From positions 186,001 to 250,000 of the forward strand of contig NZ_JAJGAK010000002.1 of NCBI RefSeq assembly GCF_020866925.1: 64,000 nt of DNA, in the 5' to 3' direction. Each line of letters starts with the position of its first letter. Within the stretch, counting starts at the first letter, position 1. Under the pieces are notes generated by a model. That model did not search any database and was not told the DNA's origin. It saw nothing but the letters and a program-made list of their open reading frames with translations. Source of the DNA: Noviluteimonas lactosilytica (GTDB lineage Bacteria; Pseudomonadota; Gammaproteobacteria; Xanthomonadales; Xanthomonadaceae). Of this stretch, positions 1-11,549 are shown piece after piece. The position numbers were made by a program, and so were the translations under genes.

Positions 1-94
1 GAAATCCACTTGGCGCACTCCCGGCGGGATGAAGAAGCGGAATTGTAGCCGCGTGCGCACGAAAGCTTGACCCCCGCGAGGCTGCGGACCATCA
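1..94. other. Left-edge intergenic stretch
   Basis: No gene is supported here. On the minus strand there is a TACAAT hexamer (plus-strand bases 42-47) of the kind used as a -10 box elsewhere in this window, so a gene to the left of the window may start from it. No convincing -35 box accompanies it. Confidence 0.3.
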
Positions 95-124
95 TTCATC
101 GCTGTATCTCGATAAGCAGATGAA
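95..124. promoter_or_regulatory. Palindromic operator-like site before the ArsR-methyltransferase gene
   Basis: Bases 95-100 (TTCATC) and 119-124 (GATGAA) are exact inverted repeats. At the centre TATC (105-108) and GATA (111-114) form a second inverted pair around TC. The site ends 9 bp before the ATG and covers the purine-rich GAAAGG ribosome binding site (122-127). A bound repressor here would block its own operon. SahR-type ArsR regulators are known to use ATATC/GATAT-like repeats, which fits. The function is inferred. Confidence 0.55.
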
Positions 125-133
125 AGGTCACGC

Positions 134-1063
134 ATGGATCTCGAAGGCTGGTCCGCCCGCCTGAAGGTGCTCGCCGACGCGACCCGCGTGCGCCTGCTGG
201 CCCTGCTCGAGGGCGAGGAACTCACGGTGGCGGAGCTCTCGGCCATCACGCGCCTCGCCCAGCCGCGCGTGTCGACCCACCTGGCCAAGCTCAAGGAAGC
301 GGGCCTCGTGCGCGACCGCCGCGCCGGCGTGTCGGCCTATTACCGCTTCGACGAAGACGCGCTCGATCCTGCGCAGCGGGCCCTCTGGCAGGCGTTGCGC
401 AGCGGCAGCGACGACCCGCTGCTGCGCCAGGACGCCGAACGCGTGCCCTCGGTGCTCGCCAACCGCGCGGCCGACCAGAACTGGGCCGACTCGGTGGCCG
501 GCGACATGGAGCGCCACTATTCGCCGGGCCGCACCTGGGAAGCGCTCGCGCGCACCGCCCTGCCGCTGCTGAGCCCCGGGGACGTGATCGACATCGCCTC
601 CGGCGACGGCGTTCTCGCCGAACTGCTCGCCCCGCATTCGCGCCGATACGTGTGCATCGATGCGAGCCCGCGCGTGGTCGCGGCCGCGAGCGAGCGCCTG
701 AAGGTCTTCCCGAACGTCGAAGTCCGCGAAGGCGACATGCATGCCCTGCCCGTGCCGGACGCGAGTTTCGACCTCGTCGTGCTGATGCACGCGCTGACCT
801 ACGCCGCCAAGCCGGCGCAGGCCGTCGCCGAAGCCGCGCGCGTGCTGCGCCGCGGCGGCCGCCTGCTGCTGTCGAGCCTGGCGCGCCACGAACATCGCGC
901 GGTCGTCGAAGCCTACGGCCACGCGAACCTCGGGTTCACCGAGAAAGAGTTGCGCAAGTTCGCCGAGAAGGCGGGCCTTTCCATCGTCGGCAGCGGCACC
1001 GTCACCCGCGAACGCCGCCCGCCGCATTTCGAAGTGTTGTCGTTGCTGGGAGTCAAGCCTTGA
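134..1063 (+). CDS. ArsR-type regulator fused to a SAM-dependent methyltransferase domain (SahR-like)
   Basis: 309 aa. Residues 5-75 form an ArsR winged helix: an [13 protein letters not shown] start, then a recognition helix around [17 protein letters not shown]. Residues 130-300 form a Rossmann methyltransferase with the SAM-binding motif [13 protein letters not shown] at 153-165. The family with this fusion, SahR, senses S-adenosylhomocysteine and represses methionine-cycle genes. The gene lies directly upstream of, and overlaps by 4 bp, the first methionine synthase gene, which supports that role. The start is ATG 134 behind GAAAGG, just downstream of a palindrome that looks like its autoregulatory operator. 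The C-terminal domain may be a sensor rather than an active enzyme. Domain calls are firm; SahR identity is inferred from context. Confidence 0.8.
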   Translation: MDLEGWSARLKVLADATRVRLLALLEGEELTVAELSAITRLAQPRVSTHLAKLKEAGLVRDRRAGVSAYYRFDEDALDPAQRALWQALRSGSDDPLLRQDAERVPSVLANRAADQNWADSVAGDMERHYSPGRTWEALARTALPLLSPGDVIDIASGDGVLAELLAPHSRRYVCIDASPRVVAAASERLKVFPNVEVREGDMHALPVPDASFDLVVLMHALTYAAKPAQAVAEAARVLRRGGRLLLSSLARHEHRAVVEAYGHANLGFTEKELRKFAEKAGLSIVGSGTVTRERRPPHFEVLSLLGVKP

Positions 1064-2168
1064 TCGATCCGCAGACCCTGCCCTGGTCCAACCCGGCGCG
1101 CGTCGCGTCGCTGGAAGCGGCGCTGTCGCAGCGCATCCTGCTGCTCGATGGCGCGATGGGCACGATGATCCAGCGCCACGACCTGCAGGAAGCCGATTAC
1201 CGCGGCGACCGTTTCGCGGAAGGCTACGACGCGCTGTTCTCCGCCGAAGGCCACGCGCACGGCGCGGGCTGCGGTTGCGAATCGCACGACCAGAAGGGCA
1301 ACAACGACCTGCTCACCCTGACGCACCCAGGGATCATCCGCGACATCCACGCGGCCTATCTCGACGCGGGCGCGGACATGATCGAGACCAACACGTTCAA
1401 CTCCACGTCCGTCTCGCTCGCCGATTACCGCCTGCAGCACCTCGTGCGCGAACTCAACCGCGAGTCGGCGAAGCTGGCGCGCGCGGCGTGCGACGACGCG
1501 GAAGCGCGCGATCCGTCGAAGCCGCGCTTCGTCGTCGGCGTGCTCGGGCCGACCAGCCGCACCGCCTCGCTCAGCCCCGACGTGAATCGCCCCGGCTTCC
1601 GCGCGATCAGCTTCGACGAATTGGCGCAGGCGTATCGCGACGCGGTGCGCGGCCTGTGCGAAGGCGGCGCCGATGTGCTGATGGTCGAGACAATCTTCGA
1701 CACGCTCAACGCGAAGGCCGCGTTGTTCGCGATCGAGGACGTGTTCGAGGAACTCGGCGCGCGCTGGCCGGTGATGATCTCCGGCACGATCACCGACGCC
1801 TCGGGCCGCACGCTGTCGGGGCAGACGGCGGAAGCGTTCTGGTACTCGCTGCGCCACGCACGCCCGATCTCGATCGGCCTGAACTGCGCGCTCGGCGCGA
1901 AGGACCTGCGGGCGCACATCGACGTGATGGCGCAGGTCGCCGACACGAACGTCAGCACGCATCCGAACGCGGGCCTGCCGAACGCGTTCGGCGGTTACGA
2001 CGAAACGCCGGAAGACATGGCCGCGACGCTCGGCGAGTTCGCCGCGAGCGGCATGCTCAACATCGTCGGCGGCTGTTGCGGCACGACGCCCGAACACATT
2101 CGCGCGATCGGCGCCGCGGTGGCGGGCCTGCCGCCGCGCGCGATCCCCACGCTGCAGGATGCCGCCTG

Positions 2169-2169
<1 letters not shown>
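1060..2169 (+). CDS. metH: Methionine synthase, homocysteine-binding half (split MetH)
   Basis: 369 aa with the homocysteine/zinc barrel of cobalamin-dependent methionine synthase. DGAMGTM is near residue 31, and the three zinc ligands are Cys276 (NCALG) and Cys339-Cys340 (GGCCGTT). The pterin, cobalamin and activation domains are absent; they lie in the next gene, which overlaps by one base. The start is a TTG at 1060, inside the upstream stop (TTGA), with GGGAG before it; no ATG gives a complete barrel. A Cys/His-rich insertion ([12 protein letters not shown]) stands near residue 70 ahead of the conserved KGNNDLL. The two halves together (369 and 893 aa) match the length of a one-piece MetH such as that of E. 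coli (about 1,230 aa), so this is a split enzyme, not a truncated one. Confidence 0.9.
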
Positions 2170-4850
<2,681 letters not shown>

Positions 4851-4858
4851 CAATAGAA

Positions 4859-4995
4859 CGGGAAACGGGAAACTCGGGAAACGGGAGGTTGACCCTCGCT
4901 TCGGCTGACGGGTCTGCGAGCCGAAGCGAACGCTTGTCTCCCGTTTCCCGAGTTTCCCGTTTCCCGAGCTTCCTTTCCCGAGTTTCCCGTTTCCC
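4859..4995. repeat. GGGAAAC-heptad long inverted repeat (copy 1)
   Basis: Bases 4859-4887 and 4938-4966 are a perfect 29-bp inverted repeat built from CGGGAAA units. Between them CGCTTCGGCT (4897-4906) and AGCCGAAGCG (4919-4928) form a second perfect stem. A further partial copy of the right arm lies at 4974-4995. The element fills the gap between two convergent genes, so it may end transcription from both sides. A related element lies at 46098-46240. Confidence 0.85.
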
Positions 4996-5001
4996 CTCGC
5001 C

Positions 5002-6696
5002 TCACGGCCTCCCATGCTCAATCGGCCGATCCCGATGCATCAACGCCCACTCCGCGTGCTCCGCCAACGCCGCTTCCCCTAACGCCCGCAAAATCTCGCG
5101 CTTCTCGTGCGTCCCCGGCGCGGCGTCCAACGCAATGCGCGCATTGCGATAGATGCGGTGCATGAAGCGGTACTGCTTCACCAGTTCCTTGTCGGCCTTG
5201 CGATACGCGTACGCCTCGCGCACGGCGGCGATCAGCGAGAGTGCACCCATCGTCGTCACCAGCAGGCTGCGCGTGTCGGCGTCGAAGCCGCGGTGGAACA
5301 GCGCGAGCACGAGGCTGATCGCGATGCCCGCCCACAGGCAGGCTGCACCGACCGCACGCGTACGCAGGTGGTGGCGTTCGCGCAGCACGGCCTTGCGTTC
5401 GTAGTAGGCCAGTTGCCCCGATTGCCCGGGGCGCCCCACCCACGCATCGATCACCTCGTCGACCGCGCGCGCGGCGTCGTCCGGATCGCGCGGCGGCGCG
5501 GCGCGTGCGAGGCCGACCTGGCGCATGACGTTGCGGATCCATCCGAGTTCCACGTCCTGCTTCTGCATGAAGTTGTCGTGCGCGAATTCCGGGTCGCCGG
5601 TGATCGTGAGCCCGGCGCGGCGCCAGAACGTCTGCACGCGCAAGCCTTCGGCGAGCGCGCGATAGTCGATGTACTTGCGGTGCCAGTCCTCGCGGTGCGC
5701 GGCCGCGGCGATCGCCAGGCCCAACGCGAACAGGCCGAGGAACACCCACAGCATCCAGTCGGGCGCGCCGAGGTCGGCGTACAACAACAGCGCGATGCCC
5801 ATCGCGACGGCGAGCCCGTGGATCGCGCGCATCGCCCATTGCGTGCGGCGCTGGAAGCGCACGGCGAGCGCGTCGGCTTCGCGCCATGAGCGTTCGGCGG
5901 GATCGTCGCTCGCGGCGGGCAGATGATGCGGATCGAGCGTGCGCCGATCGAACTCGAAGACCTGCATGCGGCGAAAGATGCGGTCGTATTCCGGCGGCGG
6001 CCCCGCGGTGAACGGACGCATGCCGCCGGTCGTGCACCACGTCGGCGCGCGTGCGTCGTCGGGCGATGCCGGTCCGCCCGCACGTCGCGCATGGATGTGC
6101 AGCACGAGGCTGTCGTCGTCGCCGGCGAGCATCTGGCGCAGGTTGTCGGTCGCCCGGCGCGCGCCGGGCACGGGGCCGCCGAGGTAATAGCGCACGATCT
6201 GCGCGGTGCCGCCGGTGCCGCTTTCGTCGCGGCCGTCCCACAAGGCGAACAACACGTGGCAATGGTTGGCGACGAACAGGCCCGCGTGCAGGTACTGGCG
6301 ATCGCGCGCGGGACCGGGCGTGGCGAGCACGTCGAGGCTGGATTCGGCGAGCGAGAGTTGCACGACTTCCGCGCCATCCATCAGGCGCGCGAACGCGTGC
6401 TGCGATTCGGCGGTCGCGAAGTCCTGGCGATACAGCGCCAACGGCAACGGCAGCGGCACCACCAGGCGCGCGCCCGCATCGAGCGCGGCTTCGGCGACGA
6501 GGCGGTCGCCGCCTTCGGCAAGCGCGGACACCACGACCAGCGCGAGTTCCGGGTAGCGTTCGCGCAACATCGCCAGCGCTTCGCGCACCTGCGTGCGCAG
6601 CTGGGGCAATTGCACCGGGTCGAGATCGCGGTGGCTGGTGACCCCGACGATCAGTTCCGTGCGCAGTTTCGAGGCGGCATCCACGCCCCGTGCCAA
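5002..6696 (-). CDS. SLOG-like nucleotide-binding domain fused to a four-helix membrane region
   Basis: 564 aa. Residues 15-155 resemble the SLOG (DprA/LOG-like Rossmann) superfamily: a strand ending [10 protein letters not shown], then [16 protein letters not shown], then [11 protein letters not shown]. Four hydrophobic segments follow at about 290-308, 313-332, 448-467 and 477-493, arranged as two hairpins 120 residues apart, with basic helices after each. SLOG domains joined to two-helix SLATT membrane modules are known from predicted nucleotide-signalled conflict systems, where the membrane part is thought to be the effector. Here the pattern looks like one SLOG and two SLATT-like hairpins. 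The start is unresolved: the longest form begins at TTG 6696, and GTG 6684 is also in frame. No partner enzyme is adjacent. Family membership is my reading of motifs; a role in immunity is only inferred. Confidence 0.6.
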   Translation of the reverse strand: MARGVDAASKLRTELIVGVTSHRDLDPVQLPQLRTQVREALAMLRERYPELALVVVSALAEGGDRLVAEAALDAGARLVVPLPLPLALYRQDFATAESQHAFARLMDGAEVVQLSLAESSLDVLATPGPARDRQYLHAGLFVANHCHVLFALWDGRDESGTGGTAQIVRYYLGGPVPGARRATDNLRQMLAGDDDSLVLHIHARRAGGPASPDDARAPTWCTTGGMRPFTAGPPPEYDRIFRRMQVFEFDRRTLDPHHLPAASDDPAERSWREADALAVRFQRRTQWAMRAIHGLAVAMGIALLLYADLGAPDWMLWVFLGLFALGLAIAAAAHREDWHRKYIDYRALAEGLRVQTFWRRAGLTITGDPEFAHDNFMQKQDVELGWIRNVMRQVGLARAAPPRDPDDAARAVDEVIDAWVGRPGQSGQLAYYERKAVLRERHHLRTRAVGAACLWAGIAISLVLALFHRGFDADTRSLLVTTMGALSLIAAVREAYAYRKADKELVKQYRFMHRIYRNARIALDAAPGTHEKREILRALGEAALAEHAEWALMHRDRPIEHGRP

Positions 6697-6785
6697 CGCC
6701 CGCGACGACCGTTACCGGCCACGCGGGGACGCCCGCAAAGCGGAGAAGCGGATACGTCGCTTCGGTCGGGCGGAGGGCCACGCAC

Positions 6786-6884
6786 ACGCATGTTCCCCTC
6801 CGCCGGTCGGGGGTGGCGCCATCCATGGCGACCCACGCCCGTGCGCACGGCCATCCATGGCCGTGCTCGGAGGGGAACATGCGT
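6786..6884. repeat. Nested hairpin element A (17-bp outer arms, CCATCCATGG cores)
   Basis: Bases 6786-6802 (ACGCATGTTCCCCTCCG) and 6868-6884 are a perfect 17-bp inverted repeat. Inside are two smaller hairpins: CGCCAT-CC-ATGGCG at 6817-6830 and the perfect ACGGCCAT-CC-ATGGCCGT at 6847-6864. A degenerate further arm (GTATGCATATCCCTCCG) follows at 6883-6899. Confidence 0.85.
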
Positions 6885-7102
6885 ATGCATATCCCTCCGC
6901 ACAAACAATTCGTTGTCCCCACTTCTTCGACTTACAAGCAAAGCAACGGCATGAGCAACGGCAACAGCGCACGACGCAAGGCGTAAGCGCACCTGCGTTG
7001 TGCTGCTGCGCACTTGCGTTGCGCCGTTGTGCTCTTGCCCTTCGCGCGAAGGGTCGGAGGGGTGGAGGCAGCGAATCGAGGTGCGGCTCGGCGCGTGTAG
7101 GC

Positions 7103-7200
7103 GTATGTACCCCCGAGCAAAACCATGGAGGGTTTTGCGCACGGTTCTTGGCTGGCCATGGATGGCGCTTGCCAGAACCGGCGGGGGTACGTACGCATAC
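7103..7200. repeat. Nested hairpin element B, same design as element A
   Basis: The outer arms are GTATGTACCCCCG (7103-7115) and CGGGGGTACGTACGCATAC (7182-7200). Inside are a perfect 8-bp stem GCAAAACC/GGTTTTGC (7117-7138) around ATGGAG, and a longer hairpin 7143-7179 (GGTTCT/AGAACC) enclosing GCCAT-GG-ATGGC (7155-7166). The shared plan with element A is arms carrying GTATGT and CCCC, with two inner hairpins centred on CCATGG words. Confidence 0.75.
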
Positions 7201-7286
7201 ACGTGACGGGCCGCCCATCCGAAGCCCGCGCTGCGTCTACTCCTCCAACCCGACCCTCAAGGTGCGCAGCCGCGCGCTCCGCGACG

Positions 7287-7916
7287 CTACCAGACGAGGT
7301 CGTCGGGGACCTGGTACTGGGGGTCGGCGTAGGGATCGTCCTGCGCGGGCGCGTTCGGATCGACCTTCAAAGCGACGGCAGGCGCGAAGATCGTTTCGGC
7401 CTCCACCAGCGTCGCCGCGTCGACGAGCATGTAGCGCCCGTTCTCCTGCACGACGCCGAGTTCGCCGGCGTTGAGTCGCTTGAGCTGGTCTTCGGTGACG
7501 TAGATGCGCTTGATCTTGCCGCCGTATTCGAAGTGGCGCGCGATCTCCGCGTCGGCGACATTGAGGCCCTTGCCCTGCAGGAACGCCGACAGCGCGGCCT
7601 TCGCCTCGCGACGCTTGCGCGCTTCTTCCTGCTTCAGGCGCTCGGCTTCGATGCGCTCGTCCTTTTCCTTCTGCGCACGGATCGCATAGGCCTTGGCGAG
7701 GTCGATCTCTTCGCGCGACTTCGGCTTGGCGTGCGCGGGCTTGCCGTGCGACGGCTTCGCATGCGCGGGCTTGCCGCCATGCTTGTGCACGGGCTTGTTC
7801 GATGCGCCCGGTCTTGCGCCCGGCTTGCCGCCGGGACGAACGTCGGGCTTGCGTTCGGCCTTGGGGATCGGCTTGAAGCCGAGGCCGAGGAGTTGGTCGC
7901 GCAGGGTATCGCTCAT
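7287..7916 (-). CDS. DUF2058 (YaiL-like) protein
   Basis: 209 aa from MSDTLRDQLLGLGFK, the usual opening of the DUF2058 family (E. coli YaiL). The N-terminal 70 residues are low complexity, with repeated KPAHAKP-type units. A charged helix with EKDERIEAERLKQEEARKRR follows near 85-105, then a compact C-terminal domain containing YVTEDQLKRLNAGELGVV. The family is thought to associate with nucleic acid; its exact role is not established. An in-frame ATG 66 bp upstream would add residues not seen in the family, so the internal start is preferred. It stands downstream of slyX and ugd on the same strand. Confidence 0.8.
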   Translation of the reverse strand: MSDTLRDQLLGLGFKPIPKAERKPDVRPGGKPGARPGASNKPVHKHGGKPAHAKPSHGKPAHAKPKSREEIDLAKAYAIRAQKEKDERIEAERLKQEEARKRREAKAALSAFLQGKGLNVADAEIARHFEYGGKIKRIYVTEDQLKRLNAGELGVVQENGRYMLVDAATLVEAETIFAPAVALKVDPNAPAQDDPYADPQYQVPDDLVW

Positions 7917-7989
7917 GTCCGGAACTGCGGTCGTGCGGTATCGCGTGCCAAGCATGCCGCATCGCGCGTTGCGATGCAGCACCAGCGAT

Positions 7990-8211
7990 TCAGTAATGCG
8001 GAGGCGGCGGTTCGTCCGCCGGATCCGCCATCTCCATGCCCCGCTGCGATTTCAGTTCTTCCATCGCGCGGCGGAACAGGTCGGCGTTGCGCTCGGCCTC
8101 CATGCGGGCGGCACCGAGCGCGTCGCTCATTTCGGCGAGCGAGGCTTCCAGGAACGCCAGGCGCGTTTCCAGTTCGACCAGCCGCGCGTCGGTGTCTTCG
8201 CCTGCGTGCAT
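7990..8211 (-). CDS. slyX: SlyX family protein
   Basis: 73 aa. It is almost entirely one coiled-coil helix (ARLVELETRLAFLEASLAEMSDAL) followed by a Pro-rich tail ending PPPPHY, the hallmark of SlyX. The function of the family is unknown. It starts 2 bp after the stop of ugd, so it is co-transcribed with it. Confidence 0.9.
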   Translation of the reverse strand: MHAGEDTDARLVELETRLAFLEASLAEMSDALGAARMEAERNADLFRRAMEELKSQRGMEMADPADEPPPPHY

Positions 8212-8213
8212 CG

Positions 8214-9554
8214 TCACTCCGGCTTGCGCAGCGAACGGCCGCGGCCGATGCCGTAGTACGACAGCCCCGCGGCTTCGACTTCCGCCGGGTCGTACAGATT
8301 GCGCCCGTCGAAGACGACCTTGTCCTTGACGACGTTGGCGAGCCTGGCGAAATCGGGGCTGCGGAACTGCTTCCACTCGGTGACCACGACGAGCGCGTCG
8401 GCGCCCTGCAGCGCTTCGCCCGCGGTCGCGCACAGGTGCAGGTCCTCGCGGTTGCCGAAGATGCGGCGCGCTTCCTGCGTGGCTTCCGGATCGAACGCCT
8501 GCACGCGCGCACCTGCGTCCCACAACTGCTGCAGCAGCGTGCGGCTCGACGCGGCGCGCATGTCGTCGGTGTTCGGCTTGAACGCCAGGCCCCACACCGC
8601 GACGGTCTTGCCGCGCACGTCGCCGTAGTGGCGCGTCATGAGTTCGAACAGGTGCTGCTTCTGCGCGGCGTTCACCGCTTCCACTGCATCGAGCAGGCGC
8701 GGATTGCAGCCGTACTGTTGCGCGGTCCAGGCGAGCGCCTGCACGTCCTTCGGGAAGCACGAACCGCCGTAACCGGCGCCCGGGTAGATGAAGTGCCAGC
8801 CGATGCGCGGATCGGAGCCGATGCCCTGGCGCACGTGTTCGATGTCGGCGCCGACCTGCTCGGCGATGCACGCCATCTCGTTCATGAAGGAAATCTTCGT
8901 GGCGAGCATCGCGTTCGCCGCGTACTTGGTCAGCTCCGCCGAACGCACGTCCATCGCGACGATGCGCTCGTGGCTGCGGTTGAACGGCGCGTACAGGCGC
9001 TTGAGTTTCTCCAGCGCCTGCGGGCTATCGGTGCCGACGACGATGCGGTCCGGGCGCATGCAGTCGTTGACCGCATCGCCTTCCTTGAGGAATTCGGGAT
9101 TGCTGACGACGTCGAACACGAGGTTCGTGCGGCGCTCGGCGAGTTCGTGCGCGATCGCGGCGCGCACCTTGTCGGCGGTGCCGACCGGCACGGTCGACTT
9201 GTTCACCACGATCGTCGTGCGCTGCATGTGCTGGCCGATCGTGCGCGCGACGGCGAGGACGTACTTGAGGTCCGCGCTGCCGTCTTCGTCCGGCGGCGTG
9301 CCGACGGCGATGAAGACGACGTCGCCGTGTTCGATCGCCTGCGCGGCGTTGGTGGTGAACTCGAGGCGGCCCGCGGCGTGGTTGGCTTTCACCATCGGCG
9401 ACAGGCCGGGCTCGTAGATCGGGATCACGCCGCGGTTGAGGCCCTCGACCTTCGCCTCGTCGATGTCGACGCAGACGACGTCGTGGCCGACTTCCGCAAG
9501 GCACGTGCCGGTGACGAGTCCGACATATCCGGTGCCGAAGATGGTGACGCGCAT
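8214..9554 (-). CDS. ugd: UDP-glucose 6-dehydrogenase
   Basis: 446 aa, normal length for the family. It oxidises UDP-glucose twice to UDP-glucuronate with NAD, feeding exopolysaccharide or lipid A sugar pathways. The NAD-binding motif [20 protein letters not shown] opens the protein, the catalytic cysteine is Cys266 in [10 protein letters not shown], and the C-terminal UDP-binding domain is complete. slyX follows after 2 bp. A strong hairpin at 9603-9631 separates it from the upstream FKBP gene. Confidence 0.95.
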   Translation of the reverse strand: MRVTIFGTGYVGLVTGTCLAEVGHDVVCVDIDEAKVEGLNRGVIPIYEPGLSPMVKANHAAGRLEFTTNAAQAIEHGDVVFIAVGTPPDEDGSADLKYVLAVARTIGQHMQRTTIVVNKSTVPVGTADKVRAAIAHELAERRTNLVFDVVSNPEFLKEGDAVNDCMRPDRIVVGTDSPQALEKLKRLYAPFNRSHERIVAMDVRSAELTKYAANAMLATKISFMNEMACIAEQVGADIEHVRQGIGSDPRIGWHFIYPGAGYGGSCFPKDVQALAWTAQQYGCNPRLLDAVEAVNAAQKQHLFELMTRHYGDVRGKTVAVWGLAFKPNTDDMRAASSRTLLQQLWDAGARVQAFDPEATQEARRIFGNREDLHLCATAGEALQGADALVVVTEWKQFRSPDFARLANVVKDKVVFDGRNLYDPAEVEAAGLSYYGIGRGRSLRKPE

Positions 9555-9602
9555 GGGGAGTCCTGATGAGCTTGGAAAGGCGGCATGGTGGCAGCCGCCA
9601 TC

Positions 9603-9631
9603 GTCACGCCGCGGTGAAACCGCGGCGTGAC
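9603..9631. repeat. Perfect 13-bp-stem hairpin between FKBP gene and ugd
   Basis: GTCACGCCGCGGT (9603-9615) pairs perfectly with 9619-9631 across a GAA loop. There is no T run on either side, so it is either a factor-dependent stop or an RNA-stabilising hairpin after the FKBP lipoprotein gene. Confidence 0.6.
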
Positions 9632-9674
9632 AGCAGGCTTACGCGTGTCTTGCTTCGCGCGATGCGCGCATCGC

Positions 9675-10454
9675 TTACTGCTTCGGCGGCTGCACGATGT
9701 CGAGCAGTTCGACGTCGAACACGAGCGTCGCGTTCGGGCCGATCGGGCCACCCGGCGTGCCCTTGTCGCCGTAGCCGAGGTTGCCCGGGATCCACAGCTT
9801 GTACTTGCTGCCGACCGGCATCAGCTGCAGGCCTTCCTGCCAACCCGGCACGACCTGGTCGAGCGGGAAGACGACCGGCTGGCCGCGATCGTAGGAGCTG
9901 TCGAAGGTCTTGCCGTCGAGCGTCGCGCCCTTGTAGTGCACGCGCACGACTTCGCCGGCCTTCGGCTTCGGACCCTTGCCTTCGGTGACGACCTGGTACT
10001 GCAGGCCCGACGCGGTGGTCTGGACGCCCGGCTTCTTCGCGTTGTCGGCGAGGAACTTCTTGCCGTCCTCGAGGTTGGTCTTCGCATCGGCTTCGGCCTT
10101 CGCGACCGCCTTCTGCTGCATCTTCTGGCCGAACGACTCGCCGATCTCGCGCGCCTGGTCTTCGGTCATCAGCAGCTTCTCGCCGGCGAGCGTCGCGCGC
10201 ACGGCCTTGGCGATGGTGTCGACGTCGACTTCTTCCTTGATCGGCTCGAGCTGCTTGCCCAGCGCCATGCCCACCATGTAGCTCACCTTGTCCTTCTCGG
10301 TGGGCAGGCCCGCGATCGCGGCGCCGGCGGCGGTCGAAGCCGCGGCGGGTGCGTTCGCGTCGGCGGCCTTGTCGGCGGCCTTGTTGCAGCCGGCGGCGAA
10401 CAGCGCGGCGGTGGCGCAGGTGAGAACGAGGGCGTGGCGCAGGGTCTGCTTCAT
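9675..10454 (-). CDS. FKBP-type peptidyl-prolyl isomerase, lipoprotein
   Basis: 259 aa, starting at MKQTLRHALVLTC rather than at an ATG 78 bp upstream, because this gives a clean lipoprotein signal with lipobox LFAAGC (Cys23). After an Ala-rich linker comes an FKBP N-terminal dimerisation domain (KVSYMVGMALGKQLEPIKEEVDVD, about 60-125), then the catalytic FKBP fold (about 150-255) with VVFPLDQVVPGWQEGLQLM and LWIPGNLGYG. It resembles Mip/FkpA proteins that assist folding in the periplasm. A paralogue with a doubled N-terminal domain lies directly upstream. Confidence 0.9.
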   Translation of the reverse strand: MKQTLRHALVLTCATAALFAAGCNKAADKAADANAPAAASTAAGAAIAGLPTEKDKVSYMVGMALGKQLEPIKEEVDVDTIAKAVRATLAGEKLLMTEDQAREIGESFGQKMQQKAVAKAEADAKTNLEDGKKFLADNAKKPGVQTTASGLQYQVVTEGKGPKPKAGEVVRVHYKGATLDGKTFDSSYDRGQPVVFPLDQVVPGWQEGLQLMPVGSKYKLWIPGNLGYGDKGTPGGPIGPNATLVFDVELLDIVQPPKQ

Positions 10455-10506
10455 CGTGGCGCTCCTGGAAATCGGGGTAAGTAGTGAAAAGTGTTTGCGG
10501 TGTCGG

Positions 10507-11427
10507 TCATTCGACGCCGAGCAGTTCGACATCGAACACGAGCGTTGCGTTCGGACCGATGTCCGGCGGCATGCCGCGTTCGCCGTAAGCGAGGTTGCCC
10601 GGGATCCAGAAGCGGTACTTGCCGCCGACCGGCATCATCGCCAGGCCTTCGCCCCAACCGGCGATGACCTGCGAGAGCGAGAACGTGCGCGGCTGGCCGC
10701 CCGTGGTGCTGTCGAATTCGGTGCCGTCGAGCAGCGTGCCGCGGTATTCGACCTTCACCGACTGGCCGGGCTTCGGGCGGATGCCCGACCCCTGGCGCAG
10801 GATCATGTATTGCAAGCCGGACTTGGTGGTGAAAACGCCTTTCTGCTTCGCGTTGTCGGCGAGGAAAGCGGCGCCCTTCTCCGAGTTGTCCTTCGAACTG
10901 GCCTGCGCGGCGGCTTCCAGGCGCGCCTGCTGCTTCTGGCTGAAGGCGGCGCCGATCGCGCGCGCTTCCTCATCGCCGAGCAGGAGCTTGCCCTTCGCGA
11001 ACGACGTGCGGATGGCCTGCAGCATCACCGGCACGTCGATCTCCTCCTTCACCGGCGCGAGCGAACGGCCGACGTCGGCGCCGATCAGCAGGCCGACGTT
11101 CTCCTTCGACACGGCGGGCAACGGCGCGGTCGCGCCGGGCTGCTGCCCGTTGCGCGAGGTCAGGCGCTGCATCAGTTGCTGGTTGGTCTCGCGCGCGGTC
11201 GCCTCGTCGATCAAGGGCTTCTTGCCTTCGAAGGCGTTGCGCACGGCGCGTTCGAACGCGGCCATGTCGATTTCCTGCGCCGCCGGGGCGAGCGAGTTCG
11301 CGACATCCATGCCGATCATGTAGCTCGCCTTCTCGCGCTCGGTGGTCAGCGCGGTCTTGTCCTGGGCGTGCGCCGAAAGCGCAACGACCGCGAGCAACGC
11401 GGCAAGGCCGCGCACGAAACCCTTCAT
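10507..11427 (-). CDS. FKBP-type peptidyl-prolyl isomerase with two N-terminal dimerisation modules
   Basis: 306 aa with a Sec signal peptide (cleavage after AHA at 21). Two copies of the FKBP N-terminal module follow: [22 protein letters not shown] (about 30-92) and [22 protein letters not shown] (about 112-170). The FKBP catalytic domain is at about 205-303, with [21 protein letters not shown] and [13 protein letters not shown]. The usual family member has one N-terminal module, so this is an internal duplication. It sits 52 bp upstream of its lipoprotein paralogue and is probably co-transcribed with it. Confidence 0.9.
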   Translation of the reverse strand: MKGFVRGLAALLAVVALSAHAQDKTALTTEREKASYMIGMDVANSLAPAAQEIDMAAFERAVRNAFEGKKPLIDEATARETNQQLMQRLTSRNGQQPGATAPLPAVSKENVGLLIGADVGRSLAPVKEEIDVPVMLQAIRTSFAKGKLLLGDEEARAIGAAFSQKQQARLEAAAQASSKDNSEKGAAFLADNAKQKGVFTTKSGLQYMILRQGSGIRPKPGQSVKVEYRGTLLDGTEFDSTTGGQPRTFSLSQVIAGWGEGLAMMPVGGKYRFWIPGNLAYGERGMPPDIGPNATLVFDVELLGVE

Positions 11428-11549
11428 CCGGTGAACTCCTGTTTCTGGAACGTGAGGCAGCGTAGGTGGCACGCGCGGCGCCTGGCCGCGCGGCCGCTCA
11501 TTGTCGGCGCGCGCGGGGGCTCGCGGCAAACCTCCCCATGGGGAGTAGT

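Larger units (their letters stand above)
6697..7286. other. 590-bp gene-free block made of hairpin repeats
   Basis: No credible protein is encoded here; the open frames on both strands are rich in Arg, His and Pro and have no consistent start. The block holds two nested-hairpin elements (6786-6884 and 7103-7200) joined by a stretch with repeated GCGTTG and GCGCAC words (6983-7035). It separates two minus-strand genes, so any promoter of the 5002-6696 gene must lie in or next to it. Confidence 0.6.

Noticed and set aside
1-133. Possible SAH or SAM riboswitch upstream of the methionine operon
   Set aside because: CCGCGAGGCTGCGG near 75 looks faintly like the SAH motif, but the conserved helices and pseudoknot partners are missing. 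The protein operator at 95-124 explains the region better.
6651-7218. Several 60-180-aa open frames on both strands of the gene-free block
   Set aside because: They all read through the same hairpin repeats, contain the repeat-derived AIHG/AMDG words in different frames, and have no consistent start or composition.
5002-7286. A multi-gene defence island around the SLOG-like protein
   Set aside because: No nuclease, helicase, synthetase or reverse transcriptase is nearby. The neighbours are housekeeping genes (metH, DUF2058, slyX, ugd).
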